A stretch of DNA of 64,000 nt from Symsagittifera roscoffensis (lineage: Eukaryota; Xenacoelomorpha; Acoela; Convolutidae). Positions 44,074 to 59,000 of the stretch are shown here, piece by piece. The notes beneath the pieces are model-generated. The model had not been told where the DNA came from. It made no database searches and saw only the letters and a list, made by a program, of their open reading frames with translations. A program made the position numbers and the translations under genes. The stretch is from assembly GCF_963678635.1 (NCBI RefSeq), contig NC_087067.1, positions 15,445,639 through 15,509,638 of the forward strand. Reading direction: 5' to 3'. How positions within the stretch are numbered: the stretch's first letter is position 1; every line of letters starts with the position of its first letter.

Positions 44074-47000
44074 GTAAGTATAGATGAACATTTGGCAAAC
44101 AGTGAATCAAACGCTAATACAGGTCAAGGAGTCTTATTCGAAGAATTGTCTGCATACTCACCAAGAAGTATTTCAGTGCCTTCGACGAGTTCAATGCCGA
44201 TACAAACTAACTTGTATCCTCAACAATTACCATCCCCTACCCTGGGAAACGCAAATCCATTCACCGATGGTCGAAACATCATAATCAATACGAATGTTTA
44301 CACAGATTCACAGGTTGTTCATTCGTTTAATACTTAATTTTTGTTAACTTGCAAAAAAAAATTGAAGGTCAAATGAAGCTCAAGAAATGGAAGATTTTAC
44401 GCCAGAAGTGGTTGAAACTCAATCCTTTTTGCTGAATTTTTGAAAAAATTTTGATTCTCCGATTGTAGTTTGAACAGCAATCAGGTAAATTTTAATCAAG
44501 TTATACTGGGCTACATTTAAAACGTATCATATCAAAGGTAATCTGTCATTAGTTACGCCGATCAAAAAAGAAAAGCAATTACGAGAAAACCGCTTGTTCG
44601 AAAAAAATCGATCGAACGTTCATTGAAAACGATATTCTCTCAGATTGTATTATGCTCTTAGAGCATGTTACTTATTTTTAAAAAATGATGTACAGTCGAT
44701 CGGTCAAACGATGAATCAATGCTATGTTCGCTAGCTATGGCTATAAAACTGAAATATTTAAATCATTTTTTTTCGACCATGAGAAAATGCCTGTGAAATA
44801 TCTCTAAGGGACTTGAATAATGAAAGATCATGAACGAAAGATGTTAAGTTTGAAAAAACCATTGATAATCTATGAGGTTCTCTTGACCGAATCTACTTTA
44901 AAAAAGAATAGCCGATTGCTGTGCAAAGTAGTACAGAATTTTCCGACCCAATTTATTAAGAAAATTTTATTACTACTATTTTTTTGCAATTTTGTTGTGT
45001 AAGTTCCTGTTCAACTGCAATTGAATTAGGTGAAAAAGGAATAAAAAGCGGTAACTATTATTCAAAAACGTTTCAAAAAAGCTTTGAAGCTTAAGTAGAA
45101 TTTAAGTTGAGAGGTCATCCTCTCCACAAAATTCGTCTAATTTAGTCTGAAAAAAAAAACGAAAAAAAAAAAGAACACGGCCAATTTTTCTTTAAATTAA
45201 GAGAACCTTCTATTTTTTTAGAGTCTTAACCACAACTCCTAGGGCTCTAATATGATAACTCACCTGACTCCCTTCGAGTTTTCCTTAAAGAAGTCAAACT
45301 TGGCTGGAATTTTTTTTAAAAAAAAGAACGCACTATAATACATCGTTCCCTTCCACTCTTCAAGTTGTCGGAAAAAAGCCTGCCTAGACCATTGGTGGTT
45401 GTCGACCTGTGAGTGGCGGAAACAATAACATGAAAGATAAAATTTTAAATATGAAAAGCTCTTTCATAAGTATGATATTGGTTCGCAACACTTTTCTTGA
45501 AGTTTTATGTTAAATCTCTATTTAGCAGATATTTGACTAGACCCACTATTCGACTCATTTTTACCCTTGCGATAAGCATGAGTGTTGCAACCTGTTACAA
45601 GAATTTTTTCCCATAAATAACTTTTCACAGAATAACTGAAGTTTTTGGTCATATCCATCTGTACTTTTGTCAACTAACAAACAAATTGTGAGCATGACTG
45701 CATTTTAAAAGCCCATTCTATTCGAGTTTTGTTTTAATGTTGACTGTAATTTTACCAGCTCCGATTTCAGTGTATCCGATTTTTTTCGTTGTTCTCCTGT
45801 CTTTTTTTGCAGGCTAAAAGGTTTATGTAAGTTTTTGGTAGATCAATTTTTTCAAGACTTCCGCGGCTTTTGTCTCATAATCTTGGTCATGGTATATTTG
45901 TGTTGCATCGCAATTGGTGCGAAGCTTCCTTTTGCTCTTATGTGTTAAATTTTCTTTCTCGAATAGGATATATTTTTCTCGGACATTGATTTTGGTGAAA
46001 AATCAGGGGCGGATGTAGTGTTGGTGCGGGGGGGGGGGGGGGGGGGCGGACGCTTTTTTTGTCAAAATTTTTCAAAAAGTGCCCAAAAACGGCGCAGAAA
46101 ATTTAGCCAAAATAGGGGCAAAACAGTGCTTTGGGAGAGCTCGAAAAATCAATTTGGTCGACCTAAAAAAAAAAGGTCGTCAAAATTTTGGAAAATTTTT
46201 GAAAATCCGCCCCCCCCCCTCGAGAAAATCCTAGATCCGCCCCTGTGAAAAGTTCTGTGCTAATTACACAGTAACTCGCTATTCTTACCACATTTTGATT
46301 TTTTCCATTTAAACTGTTTGATCTGCATATTCGCTTGTATTTAACTGTTAAATGAAAATGTTTTTGTCTATTTTAGCCGAATTCAAACAACGCTCAATCC
46401 AGCACTCAGTGTGAATCTTGTCGGACGAAAGGTGTGATGGTGAATGCAGAAGCTCAATGCAACATTCTCGAACCAACCATGACTGTGGCCCCAAAAACAC
46501 CCGTTATGGTTTCAACTAGCACAATGACCGAGGAAATTGAAGCGTCAGCTGCCAAAGATCCAAATAATGACTCAAATACGGAAGTTCTGGTGACCAATCA
46601 ACCCAAATCTGGAACCAGGAAAACTTTTTTGTGCAGTGAAAGCGACGAAAATGATATTCCAATTGACTTTTTCGATGCTCTTTTACCGGCTTCGGACAAA
46701 GAGCCTGAAGAGTCAGTGGTTGGCGAGTTTGATACAGCCATTGAGCAAGAGAACGAATTAGATGAAAATCAGAAGGATGAGTCTACTGCAACTGAATGTA
46801 ATCTTCAGGAGTCGAATCCTTTTGTGATCGGCGAAAGTAAGTTCCCATGCACAGTGTCAGAAACAAAAAGTTTAGCAGCTGATTGTGATACGGAAGGATC
46901 GTCTGAACAATCCAATCATAGATCCGTTATAAAGATTGGAACACGTTCTTCGAAAATTGAAGATTATGAAGAGGCGGTTGAAAAAGTAGCTAGGAAGTCA

Positions 47001-50000
47001 AGCACTTATCAGAGAGACATCGATGCTTACAAAAATGCGGGACCCAAAGTCATAGAGACATCTAGTCAAAGTTCAGAGAAATCCGTGATGTCCTTACGGA
47101 CTCCCGAAAAGCTTAATAGAAGCTCGATCTGTGAAAGAATTTTAAGCCAGTCCTCAAGTGTGATCAGCCTCTCGCCAAGAGTTTCTCGAATCCAAATTGA
47201 AAAGTTAGACGATCATGCAAGACGCAGTTTCGCATCTTGCTCCCAGAAGTCGAATGATGTGAACTCAGGTTCAAGTGTGAAAGGAACTCCTGGCAGACTG
47301 AAAAAGCGCAATCGATTAGTATCTACTTCAAGTGATGAAATGAGCGACAGTGAGAAGTTAGCTGAATTGAAACGAAAACAAACGAGTCCTTGTAAGTCGC
47401 CAATATCGAACAAGAAATCGAAACGCTGTCGAATTTTGGATTCTGACTTTGAGGATTCTGATCATCAACTTGGTCTTGACGCGGAGCTTTTACGAGTACC
47501 CAAGTTTAAAAAACCAGTTTCAAGAGCAGTTAACGAAAGTAGTTCAAATTGCAGAAGAAAAAATGAAAGTCTTGACGAGGATGGTTCAGAAGATAATATG
47601 GAAGTAAGTCAATCGGTGTTCCGAAGAAGAGTTTCAAATACAGTCGGTGAAATGATTCCAAATGAAGACGAAATCTTCGATGAAGCAAACGACTCCATAA
47701 ATAATGCTGAGATTTCTAATTCGCGCAATGAATTAATCGGATCAGACGATTCAACTACTGACGAAGATGCTCCTCTAGGCGAGAAAGTTGATGAGTATAC
47801 ACTAGAGAACATAACTCTGGACCGAAACTTGAAAGATCTTCAAAAAAGATGGAAAAATCGGAAGACAAAAAATAGTGATAAAGCAAAAGATAGGAGTGTA
47901 AGTCCAGCTTCCACGGTTACATTATCTTCAGATGCTGGATCCGAATCAGAGGACAAAAAGTCCGATAAAGTGATTCGACTACCGACAGGACTTCAGAAGT
48001 CACGTTTGCTGCTAAATAAAGACCCGACCTCAGAATCGAAATCGAAACAGTCTACTCTTAATTTTACATCGTCTTTGGTTAAAAAAGAAAATGTTCCCAG
48101 GCGGGGAATTCCAAATTTGAAACAACATTTCAAGAAAAGTTGCAACAAAATCCAGTACGAAGACTCAGATGATTCAATAATTCATTCTTCGTCGAATGAG
48201 GATGAAAAGAAACTTGTTTCTGAGTCAACCAGATCCAAAAATCAAATTGGGTCGGCAAAAACGATCAGTTCTTCCAGCGCTGGATCCAAGAACAGAACAA
48301 ATATTGGAAACGGTAAATTTGGAGTGAAAGCCAGGGACCCAAAAATAAAAGCGAGGTGCAATAAAAGCTCAGAAGCTACCGATTCAGAAGACAGTTTGAG
48401 TGACAGCGAGGCTGAAAATAGACGAAGAAAGCGAATAAGAGAAGTTATCCAGGCAAATAGAATGCAAAGGTTCAAGAATCAAGCGCGTGTATCGGATGAA
48501 GATGACGACGTACGAGAAATCAACCCGAACTCCATAACTGAACCGAGAAGATCAAGAAAGCCGAACAGAATCATGACGGACGCCGAGTGTAACAAAGAAA
48601 CACGAAAGGCATGTCGGGAAGAAAAAGAAAGAATAGCTCGTGTAAATAGATATGCTAAGAAAGGCTTATATAAGTGGGATTTAGTCGGGGATGCGAAAGT
48701 TTATTCGAAAGTTTGGTTGGAAAAGGTGAGCAAAAATGGTGTGGACGAGCCCCTTGTCGAAGTTCAAGATAAAGTAGCCTGTCAGTTGAAGGAACACCAA
48801 GTCGATGGAATTGAATTCATGTACAATTGCTTACTAGAATCCGTTCAAAGGTCTAAAACATCTGACGGAAGTGGCTGTATATTGGCTCATTGCATGGGAT
48901 TAGGAAAGACCCTACAAGTCATCGCTTTTTTGGACGCAGTTCTATCTTCAGCAAATTTGGAACATTTTCAAAGAGCGATTGTGATTGCGCCATGTAGTAC
49001 ATTGTTCAATTGGAAGAAAGAGTTCAAATCTTGGCTTGGACGAGACAGGAATTTTTCGGTCTTGAATCTGGACAGGTTCAAGAGAGACCGTCCTAAAATG
49101 ATGCAAAAGTTGCACGAATGGAGCGAAGAACGCGGAGTGTTGATCATTGGTTATGAAATGTTTACTAACTTAGTAAGGCAAAGCATGGCAGGAACTACCG
49201 ATACAGCGCCGAGGCCAAGAAGTAGAATTCCGTTTAGCGACGAACATAAAGAGCTCGTCCGACGTGCTCTGGTGGATCCAGGAGCCGATTTTGTGATTTG
49301 TGACGAAGGCCACGAATTGAAGAATGACAAAACTGCAAAAGCGAAGAATATCAAACTGGTCAAAACTCGGAGGCGCATCATACTAACGGGAACACCTTTG
49401 CAGAATAATATGACAGAGTATTTCGTCATGATGGACTTTGTAAAACCTTTTCTACTGGGTAATAAAAAAGAGTTCAGCAACAGATTCTCGACCCCCATCG
49501 ACAAGGGTCAGAAAAGAGACGCCGGGAAGTTTGAAGTGAAGCTAATGCAAAAGCGCACGCATGTGTTGCATAAACAGCTCTCGGGATGCGTACATAGAAG
49601 AGATTTCTCGTACATCAAGAAGCTTCTGCCGCAGAAGCGAGAGTTCACCCTGGAAATCAAAATGTGTGACCTTCAAAAAGAAATGTACCTAAAGTTCCTG
49701 GAAATGTATGTACAAGCTGGCACCCAGACGGGAGCTCCTGTTGATGCTATGGAGGAGTTTGAAATCAAACGAAGCGCCATCACTAATTTATTCAGGAATA
49801 AAAATATGCTGACTAAAATATTATGCCACCCAATAGCAACTTTGAGGACAAAGAATGACGAGTTTGCATGTAATGGGAAGAAAAAGGAGGAAACTAAATT
49901 GGACGAACTGAGGGAGGAGTTAGGAACTGTTGCGGATATTTTGGAAAAGAGTTTGGGTAGGTTAAGCCTAAATGACAATATCACACAATGTCAAATGTCA

Positions 50001-53000
50001 ACGAAGTTTAGGCCTACTTGAACAAAAAAAAGAGTTCATATGAACTATCTAGTCAGCTTGAATAGGATATAATGAATTTAGTTCTATAAAATTTATTGAA
50101 ATTTTGCTCGCTCTTGAATTCATTTAATGTATTCAAAGTGGACGCGAGCTGTTTTAATTTGGTAGTTTTTTTTTAGCGGACGCCAACCTAACAGCAGACG
50201 GGATGGATGCCGAACCAGAGGTAGGATGGAACCACTGGCGAGAGTATTTGAACGAGAAGCTATCCAAATACCTCACCAAAAATGCAATCTTCGACATCAA
50301 CTTGAGTGGAAAGTTTTTCCTGCTTTGTGAAATTCTGAAGTTATCAAATGAGTGTGGAGATAAGTTACTGGTGTTTAGCCAGTCTTTGGTAGTGTTGGAT
50401 TTGATAGAAGAGATGTTCCGGATGTTCGTGAAAGCACAGGAAGAAAAATGGACGGTAAGTAAACAACGAAAAAAAAATTGAAAAAAAAAAATTTTTAAGG
50501 ATTCATCAGCAGAACATATTTTACAACAAGTATTCATTCCATACAGGGCATGAAGAAAGATTTTAGCTGACAAATAATGAATCTAAAAAAATAATTAATT
50601 CAGTCAGTATTTTAGGCTTCGGATTTCTAACTTATTTTAAAGTCCGTTACAAAAAATTAAGCGTTCAATTATGCTCTTGTTAGAATCATAAGTAATTTTT
50701 ATCCCATTAATAGTTTCTGGTTTTAGCTGAATTTTTTTTTGGCTTGCAGTCTTTTATAATTTGCCATTAACTTGATTTATGGCTGTGGCTCATAATTTCC
50801 TTTCCAGGATATTTCAGAAAACCCCTCAAGAAATAAATACTACTAAATTAACTTCCTTTACTGACTGATATCCAGGCGCACTGATGACGCAGTCAGCCAA
50901 AAAGGGATATCTCAAAAAAAGTACCAAGGGGGCGATTTAGGTCATGAGGGGGTGGAATCCCTAAGGGGGTTTCCGCCCACCCCTAAATCTGCTACTGCTG
51001 ATATTGATATGGTTTTGTCTTGTTTCAGAAAGACGAGCGAGGAATAAATGGATACGAGGCCGGAAATGTCTCATGGAAAAAAGATGAAAATTATTTGCGG
51101 TAATTTTTTTCTCTATTTAAGATTTTTCTTAAGGGCTAATGAACAAAATGAATTTTCACTAGGTCGTGTTTTGTCAAAACGCTTTATATTGTATCTTAGC
51201 GGTTTGATTTTTCAGTTGTTGAGTTCTCGCGCATTGGAAAAGATACTCGCACATTGGAACTTGAAACTTGACATTGGTTCTTCTTTCCATTTCAGAATCG
51301 ACAACAAAATTTGCGTTATTGTTCAATTTTGATTTAATATAACCGGACAAAACTTAAGTTTTTTTCGGCGCAACTTGTCTGCTCAAGATTTGTTGGCTTT
51401 GTAATTTTAGTTTTTATACTTATTTGATTTTCAGTTCAAAATGAAGACAAATCTCTTATATAGGACATGTGTTTTTATGATTTTTTAACAGGAAAAGTCT
51501 TTAGACTTGCGAAACCAAGTGTCTTGTAATCTGGAACTAGACTTTTTTCTTGTAAACTGCTTTTCTTACATAAATAAATTTTAGCTATTGATCCAGTTTT
51601 TTTTAAACAAGGGGTCAATTTCATCAAAAAAAGTGTCAATCATAAATTGTTCTTGAAAATCAGAGAGCCTAAAGACAGGTATATGAAAACTCTTGCATAG
51701 GTCTTGCTGATTCTTTACCTGATCTTGCGGAATAAAGATCTTGCTGATTCTTTACTTGATCCATAGGTCTTGCGGAATAAAAACTTTACCTGATCCAGTT
51801 TTCTCAAGTTGGGTTAATGTTATCAAAAAAGCGCCTATCACAAAATGTTCTAGAAATTAAAAGAACTTAAAGGGCATCTGTTTTTTCTTTGAAATTCGAA
51901 AGTTGAGATTTTTGAAGAAATTTCTTGTTTTTTTTTATGTTTTCTTGCGTTCATTACTCTTTTCCAATCTTCGATTGGCCATGTTTTTCATTTAAATTCG
52001 AAACCTGAAATTTAAAAAAAAACCGTTTTTCTTCTGTCCTTGCATTCATGACTCATGTTTTTGCATTCATGTCTTGCATTCATGTTTTGTCACTTAGTTA
52101 CCACCTTGTAGATTTTTTTCGTGTGGTCAGCAATTTTTGTCGTAGATGCCAGTGCTTTTGATGTATTCCTATAATTTTTGAAATAAATTGCCCTGACTTT
52201 GTATATTTTAGTTTTTGGTTTTTGTTTCACTTAGAAGCTTATTTCACTTGTTTTTTCAGGTTAAGTATTTTCGGCTTATGTGTTATTGTCCTAGTTACCT
52301 TGATTTGTGTCGCTTCAAGGGCAAAAAATATAAATTAAAAGTTAGCTTGTCTTAGTTCCTCATAAAATTTTCTAGCGATATTTTGTTTTTTGCTCATCGA
52401 GCGGTTTAGAACTGTTGTTTTTGGCTCAATGATTTCATTTTTGGGCCATTGGCCGCTGGTTAAAAAAAACAAAGACCTATTTTTTTGCTTCTGTGAAAGG
52501 TTTGTCCAGGCTCAAATTTTACTTTTTTTAGTTCAGTTCATTTTCTTTGTTAGTAGGAAAGCATACTTCACTATGGAATAGCGAAAGTGTAGTCACGAAA
52601 AACGTGATCAACTTTGAATTTTGAAAATTGTTTTAATTTATCAGGGTTTCCAAGCCAGTTAAATAATTTACCTATTGAGCCAGTTTCTTCAAATTGGTTT
52701 AATTTTTTCCAAAAAGTTTCCATCATAAATTTGTAGAAACTCAGCTCTTTACAGCCATCTTCTTTTTTCTTTGACATTTGCATTTTGAGAGCTCAATTTT
52801 TTTTCTGTTTACTTGCTTTCGTCGACTTTTTCGAACTGTCTGTTGTTGCGTTTGATTTGTGAGATTTTTCGTTGCTTGTCTAATTTTGCGTTTTTCTTGA
52901 ATTCTAATAAATAGCTAACAGTCTTTGGTTTTATTGCTTGATGTTAAAAATTGATTGATCTGCCCTCGGCTGGTTTTTTACAGTCAGAGAAATTTTCTCT

Positions 53001-56000
53001 ATAATCTATATCTATACTATATTTAAATGCGAGTGACAGCTATCTCACATGCTTAAGCATAATAATTTTGCATGTTTAACGAAAGAATTTTTTCATGTTT
53101 AAGCTATATCATATATTGCAATGCTTAAGAAAATTTTCGAATAAATTTTCCGCAAGGTCACTTTGTTCAGTAATTTACTTTCGAGGGTAAGTTAGGTTTG
53201 TCTTTCTGTATACCTGCTTTTTAAAATTATTTTTATTATGTCTGTCTACCCGTCTCCTAATTTTTTAATTTTCTATTTGACTTCGACGACTCAGTTCAAA
53301 ACAGTACTACTGTCAAACGGTTGTCTCCTACCTTTCTTTATCTTTATCTGGATTTTCAATTTTTTCTATCATTTTCGAGCCTTTTTTCATCTTTTCTGTT
53401 TTTTTAAATTTTTTTCTATCTTTTTTTTTCGATCCTTTTTTCTATTTTTTTTCTAACTTTTTTGTGTCTGTTTTGGATCCTTCTTTTTTTTCGTCTTTTT
53501 TTCGATCCTTCCGTATCGATTTTTTTTCTAGCGTTTTTATCTTTAGTTCGAGCCTTCTTTTTCGATCTTTTTATCTTTTTTTCTCTGTCTTTTTTTCGAT
53601 CCTTCTTTTTCTATCTTTTTTTCTGTGTTTTTTCGATCCTTTTTTCTCGATACTTTTTTAAATCTTTTTTTACATCTTTTTGTGTTCTTTTTTTCGATCC
53701 TTCTTTTTTGTTTTTTTTTCTATCTTTTTGTCTGTTTTTCGATCCTTCTTTTTCGATCTTTTTCTATTTTCTTAGATCTTTTTTTTTGTTCTTTTTTCGA
53801 TCCTTCTTTTTCTCTTTTTTTTCTATCTTTTTTTCGATCCTTCTTTTTCTATCTTTTTTTCTTTGTTTTTTCGATCCTTTTTTCTCGATCTTTTCTTCTA
53901 TTTTTTTTCTGTGTTTTTTTGGGCCTTCTTTTTCGATACTTTTTTTAATCTTTTTTTTCACATCTTTTTATGTTCTTTTTTCGATCCTTCTTTTCTGTCT
54001 TTTTTTTTCTATCTTTTTTTTGTCTTTTTTTTCGATCCTGCTTTTTTGTCTTTTTTCCGATCCTTCCGTATCGATTTTTTTTCTAGCGTTTTTATCTTTA
54101 GTTCGAGCCTTCTTTTTCGATCTTTTTATCTTTTTTTCTATCTTTTTCTCTGTCTTTTTTTCGATCCTTCTTCTATCTTTTTTTCTGTGTTTTTTTGATC
54201 CTTTTTTCTCGATACTTTTTTTAATCTTTTTTTTATCATTTTTTTATGTTCTTTTTTTTATCCTTGTTTTTCGATTTTTTTTCTTTTTTTTTCTATTTTC
54301 TTCGATTCTTCTTTTTCGCTTTTTTCTGTCTTTTTTTTGTCTTTTTTTCGATCCTTCTTTTTCGATCTTTTTCTATTTTCTTAGATCTTTTTTTTGTTCT
54401 TTTTTCGATCCTTCTTTTTCTCTTTTTTTTCTATCTTTTTTTTCGATCCTTCTTTTTCTATCTTTTTTTCTTTGTTTTTTCGATCCTTTTTTCTCGATCT
54501 TTTCTATTTTTTTTTCTGTGATTTTTGGGCCTTCTTTTTCGATACTTTTTTTAATCTTTTTTCACATCTTTTTTTTCTTTTTTCGATCCTTCTTTTCTGT
54601 CTTTTTTTTCTATCTTTTTTTTGTCTTTTTTTTCGATCCTGCTTTTTTGCTTTTTTTCTATCTTTTTTGTCTTTTTTTTCAATCCTTCTTTTTTTTTGTA
54701 TTTTTTTCGATCCTTCCGTATCGATTTTTTTTTCTAGCGTTTTTATCTTTAGTTCGAGCCTTCTTTTTCGATCTTTTTATCTTTTTTTCTATCTTTTTCT
54801 CTGTCTTTTTTTCGATCCTTCTTTTTCTATCTTTTTTTTCTGTGTTTTTTCGATCCTTTTTTCTCGATACTTTTTTTACTCTTTTTTTATCATTTTTTTA
54901 TGTTCTTTTTTTTATCCTTGTTTTTCGATTTTTTTTCTTTTTTTTTCTCTTTTCTTCGATTCTTCTTTTTCGCTTTTTTCTGTCTTTTTTTTGTCTTTTT
55001 TTTCGATCCTTCTTTTTAGCTTTTTTTTCTAACTTCTGTTTTTTTTCGATCTTTTTTTTCCTATTTTTTTTGTGTCTCTTTTTTGATCTTTTTTTCTAAC
55101 TTTTTTCTGTTTTTTTGTCGATTCTTCTTTTTCTATCTTTTTTTTCTATCTTTTTTTTCTGTCTTTTTTATCCATCTTCTTTATATCTTTTTTCGATCTT
55201 CTTTTTCCCTATTTTCTTAGTTTGTTCTGTAGTTGGGTGCTATCAGAGTTTTCTCAGGAGTTGAGAATGTTGCTTCCAAACATCACTGCTCAAGTCCTTG
55301 TAGTTTTCGAGATATGACGTTTTTTCAAATTTTTTTCAAAGTTTATCACAAAACTCAATTTTTGTATTTTTTTAAATTTGAAATTCCTAACTCTTTAAGT
55401 AACATATCAGCAATTCTTCATTTTGAGCTGCTATAATTGATTGCTTCCTTTTATTATTGTAGAATTTGCAAATTTTGTGTTATTATTAAGCTGCTCTCTG
55501 ATTCATGGTTAAACTGCAATGGTGCCTATTATTAGCTTAGATTTAGAATCATTTTGGTTTTATTGGCTTTCTGCTTGCTTGTTTTTGAGCATTACTTTGA
55601 AATTGTCTTTTAAAAGGAACAAAGTATTCAACTTTAATCTTGTCTTTATTATACGGAAAATGGTAATTGAATAAGTTACTGAATGTTGTTTTCTTGAGTC
55701 ATGAGCTGATGTGCGATTGATATTAAAGGAGTTTATATTGCGTCGACCTCTGCCCAGATATTTTCGACCTTGTTAACGTTTGATAAGTTTCATTCGATGC
55801 TAATTTTTCGTTCAATTCTTATGCCATATTTTTTTGAAATTAGTTTTCATTTTAATAAATCTAGTTTTTTACGAGGTTTTTTATCGCTAGTAGTGCGAAA
55901 TTTTGCTTCGCCTCTGTGTTTTTTCTTGATTGAATGGGTCGTGCATTTAGTGTTTCTTGCACAGCAAACAGTTATTCTTCTTGTTATTTAGGAATTTCGT

Positions 56001-59000
56001 TTACATAAAAATCTAAGAGCTAGCATCTCAACGTGAGGTTCAAGCACAGAATAACTAATTATCAATTTTTCCTTAATTATGAGTTTTACAGAAAAGGACA
56101 TTTAAACCCCATCGGATGTTTACAAGCACCCAGGTGCTCGCGTTTTGTTTTAGGGGGTTTAGATTTCACTCGTGTGTGAAAGATTACTATTGCAGGATGT
56201 GAAGTTTTGTCATTTACTTTTTGATTTGATTTTTTGATCAAAATTTGATGCCATTTTGCTTTGTACTAGCCGAGGATATACGATAGGTTTCGAATTTTGG
56301 AATCAACCAGGCAACCTCCTCCCCCCCTCCCCCGCCCATTGACCTACCGTAGAATTCCCTGCTCAAGCATGTAGTAATTATGAAAAAAAAATATGCATTT
56401 CATACAAACGCGCAATTTAAATTGGTTTTTACATTTTTTATGCGGTATTGCATTTCTATGCTGTTAATTACACAAATTAATGTTTTAATTCAATTTTCTT
56501 TAGTAATATGGTCAGTTTTAAACGAATCTAGGCTATACTCTAAATTAGCTTATGAAAAATCCGCATTTTCTCCCCCCCCCCCCCTAATGCAATTTGATGC
56601 GGGGAAATTGTACGGTTGATCCGAAGGTTGTAGTTGTTTTGCAAGTACAAATTGCCACTAAAAAGTTCATCGACTTTATTATCCACAACTGCACTTGAGG
56701 ATATGTAAATATGCCAATTTAATGCCTATAAATGTTCAATTTTTATACACAAAATATATTTCATAGTAGCGATAGAAAAGGTACTTAAATTTCTCTGAGG
56801 GTTTCGCGATATTAATTTTTTTGCTTTTTATTTTAAAACTGAAATTCAATTTGCCTTGTTTCGTTGTTATTAGTTTTAATACGACGTTTGTGGCGAATTG
56901 AAATTCTAACAATGTTGCTGGTAGTATCTATTTTTCGTTAAAATATGTGTCTGTTAAGGCTTTTTCTTGTTTTAGATAAGTATTTGTGCGCAAGCTCAGT
57001 CTTTTTTTTACAATAGTTCGAGCCTTCTTTTTCGATCTTTTTATCTTTTTTTTCTATCTTTTTCTCTTTTTTTTTTTCGATCCTTCTTTTTCTATCTTTT
57101 TTTTCTGTGTTTTTTCGATCCTTTTTTCCCGATACTTTTTTTAAATCTTTTTTTTACATCTTTTTATGTTCTTTTTTTCGATCCTTCTTTTTTGTCTTTT
57201 TTTTCCTATCTTTTTCTTTGTCTGTTTTTCTATCCTTCTTTTTCTCTTTTTTTTTCGATCCTTCTTTTTCTATCTTTTTTTTCTTTGTTTTTTCGATCCT
57301 TTTTTCTCGATCTTTTCTTCTTTCTTTTTTCTGTGTTTTTCGGGCCTTCTTTTTTGATACTTTTTTAACCGTTTTTTACATCTTTTTATGTTCTTTTTTT
57401 CGATCCTTCTTTTCTGTCTTTTTTTTCTATCTTTTTCTTTGTCTGTTTTTCCATCCTGCTTTTTCTCTTTTTTTTCTATCTTTTTCTGTTTTTCGATCCT
57501 TCTTTTTCGATCTTTTTTTATCTTTTTTTGTCTTTTTTTCGATCCTGTTTTTTCGCTTTTTTTCTATCTTTTTTGTCTTTTTTTTCAATCCTTCTTTTTC
57601 TATCTTTTTTGTGACTTTTTTTCTGTCTTTCTTTTTCGATGCTTCTTTTTTTTCTGTCTTTTTTCGATCCTTCTCTCTCGATCTTTTTTTCTTTCTTTTT
57701 TTCTGTTTTTTTTCGATCTTTTCTATCTTTTGTTCTATGTTTTTTTTCTGTCTTTTTTCGATCCATTTTTTTCGATATTTTTTTTCTATCTTATTTTACA
57801 TCCTTTTTTTGTTTTGTTCGATCCTTCTTTTTCTCTTTTTTTCTATCTTTTTCTTCGTCTGTTTTTCGATCCTTCTTCTTCGATCTCATTTTCTATCTTT
57901 TTTGTCTTTTTTCGATCCTTCTTTTCGCTTTTTTGTATCTTTTTTTTCTCGTTCCTTCTTTTTTTTTGCTTTTTATCTTTTTTTTTCTGTTTTTTTTTTC
58001 GATCCTCCTTTTTCTAGCTTTTTTTTGTGACTTTTGTCGATCCTTTTTTTTGCTTTTTCCATCTTTTTTTCTGCCTTTCTTTTTCGATGCTTCTTTTTTA
58101 AATCTTTTTTCTGTCTTTTTTTACATCTTTTTTTTTGTCTTTTTTTTCGATCCTTCTTGTTCTTTTTTCGATCCATCTTTTTTGATCTTTTTTTACATCT
58201 TTTTTTTGGGTTTTTTGTCAATCCTTGTTTTTCGATTTTTGTCTTTTTTTCGATTCTTCTTTTTCGCTTTTTTCTGTTTTTTTTTCGATCCTTCTTTTAA
58301 GCTTTTTTTTCTAACTTTCCTTTTTTTTTTCGATCCTTCTTTTTCTATCTTTTTTTTCTATCTTTTTTGTGTGTCTTTTTTGATCTTTTTTTCTATCTGT
58401 TTGTCCTTTTTTCGATCCTTCTTTTTCGCCTTTTTTTCTAACTTTTTTCTGTTTTTTTTGTCGATCTTTCTTTTTCTATCTTTTTTTCTGTCTTTTTTTA
58501 TCCATCTTCTTTACATCTTTTTTTGTCTTTTTTTCGATCTTCTTTTTCCCTTTTTCTTTTTTTTTTTCTGTTTTTTTTTCTGTTTTTTTATCCTTCTTTT
58601 TCTAGCTTTTTTTGTGACTTTTGTCGATCCTTTTTTTTTGCTTTTTCCATCTTTTTTTCTGCCTTTCTTTTTCGATGCTTCTTTTTTAAATCTTTTTTCT
58701 GTCTTTTTTTACATCTTTTTTTTGTCTTTTTTTTCGATCCTTCTTGTTCTTTTTTCGATCCATCTTTTTTGATCTTTTTTTACATCTTTTTTTTGGGTTT
58801 TTTGTCAATCCTTGTTTTTCGATTTTTGTCTTTTTTTCGATTCTTCTTTTTCGCTTTTTTCTGTTTTTTTTTCGATCCTTCTTTTAAGCTTTTTTTTCTA
58901 ACTTTCCTTTTTTTTCGATCCTTCTTTTTCTATCTTTTTTTTTCTATCTTTTTTGTGTGTCTTTTTTGATCTTTTTTTCTATCTGTTTGTCCTTTTTTCG

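Noticed and set aside
44074-44337. Extension of ATRX exon 1 to the stop at 44337 as the real protein
   Set aside because: The consensus donor GTAAGTAT at 44074 joins in phase to the exon 2 acceptor at 46377, which restores a full ATRX. The extension is intronic.
50880-51000. Second MITE in ATRX intron 3, suggested by GGGGCGATTTAGG and CCTAAATCTGCTACTG
   Set aside because: The ends are only partly complementary to each other and no target duplication is visible. It may be an old fragment but cannot be supported.
53462-55099. Open frame of 545 codons rich in Phe, Ser and Leu, and similar ones across 57107-59900
   Set aside because: They arise because a T/C-rich satellite lacks purines and so has almost no stop codons in any plus-strand frame. 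Three frames are open at once, and there is no protein-like pattern.
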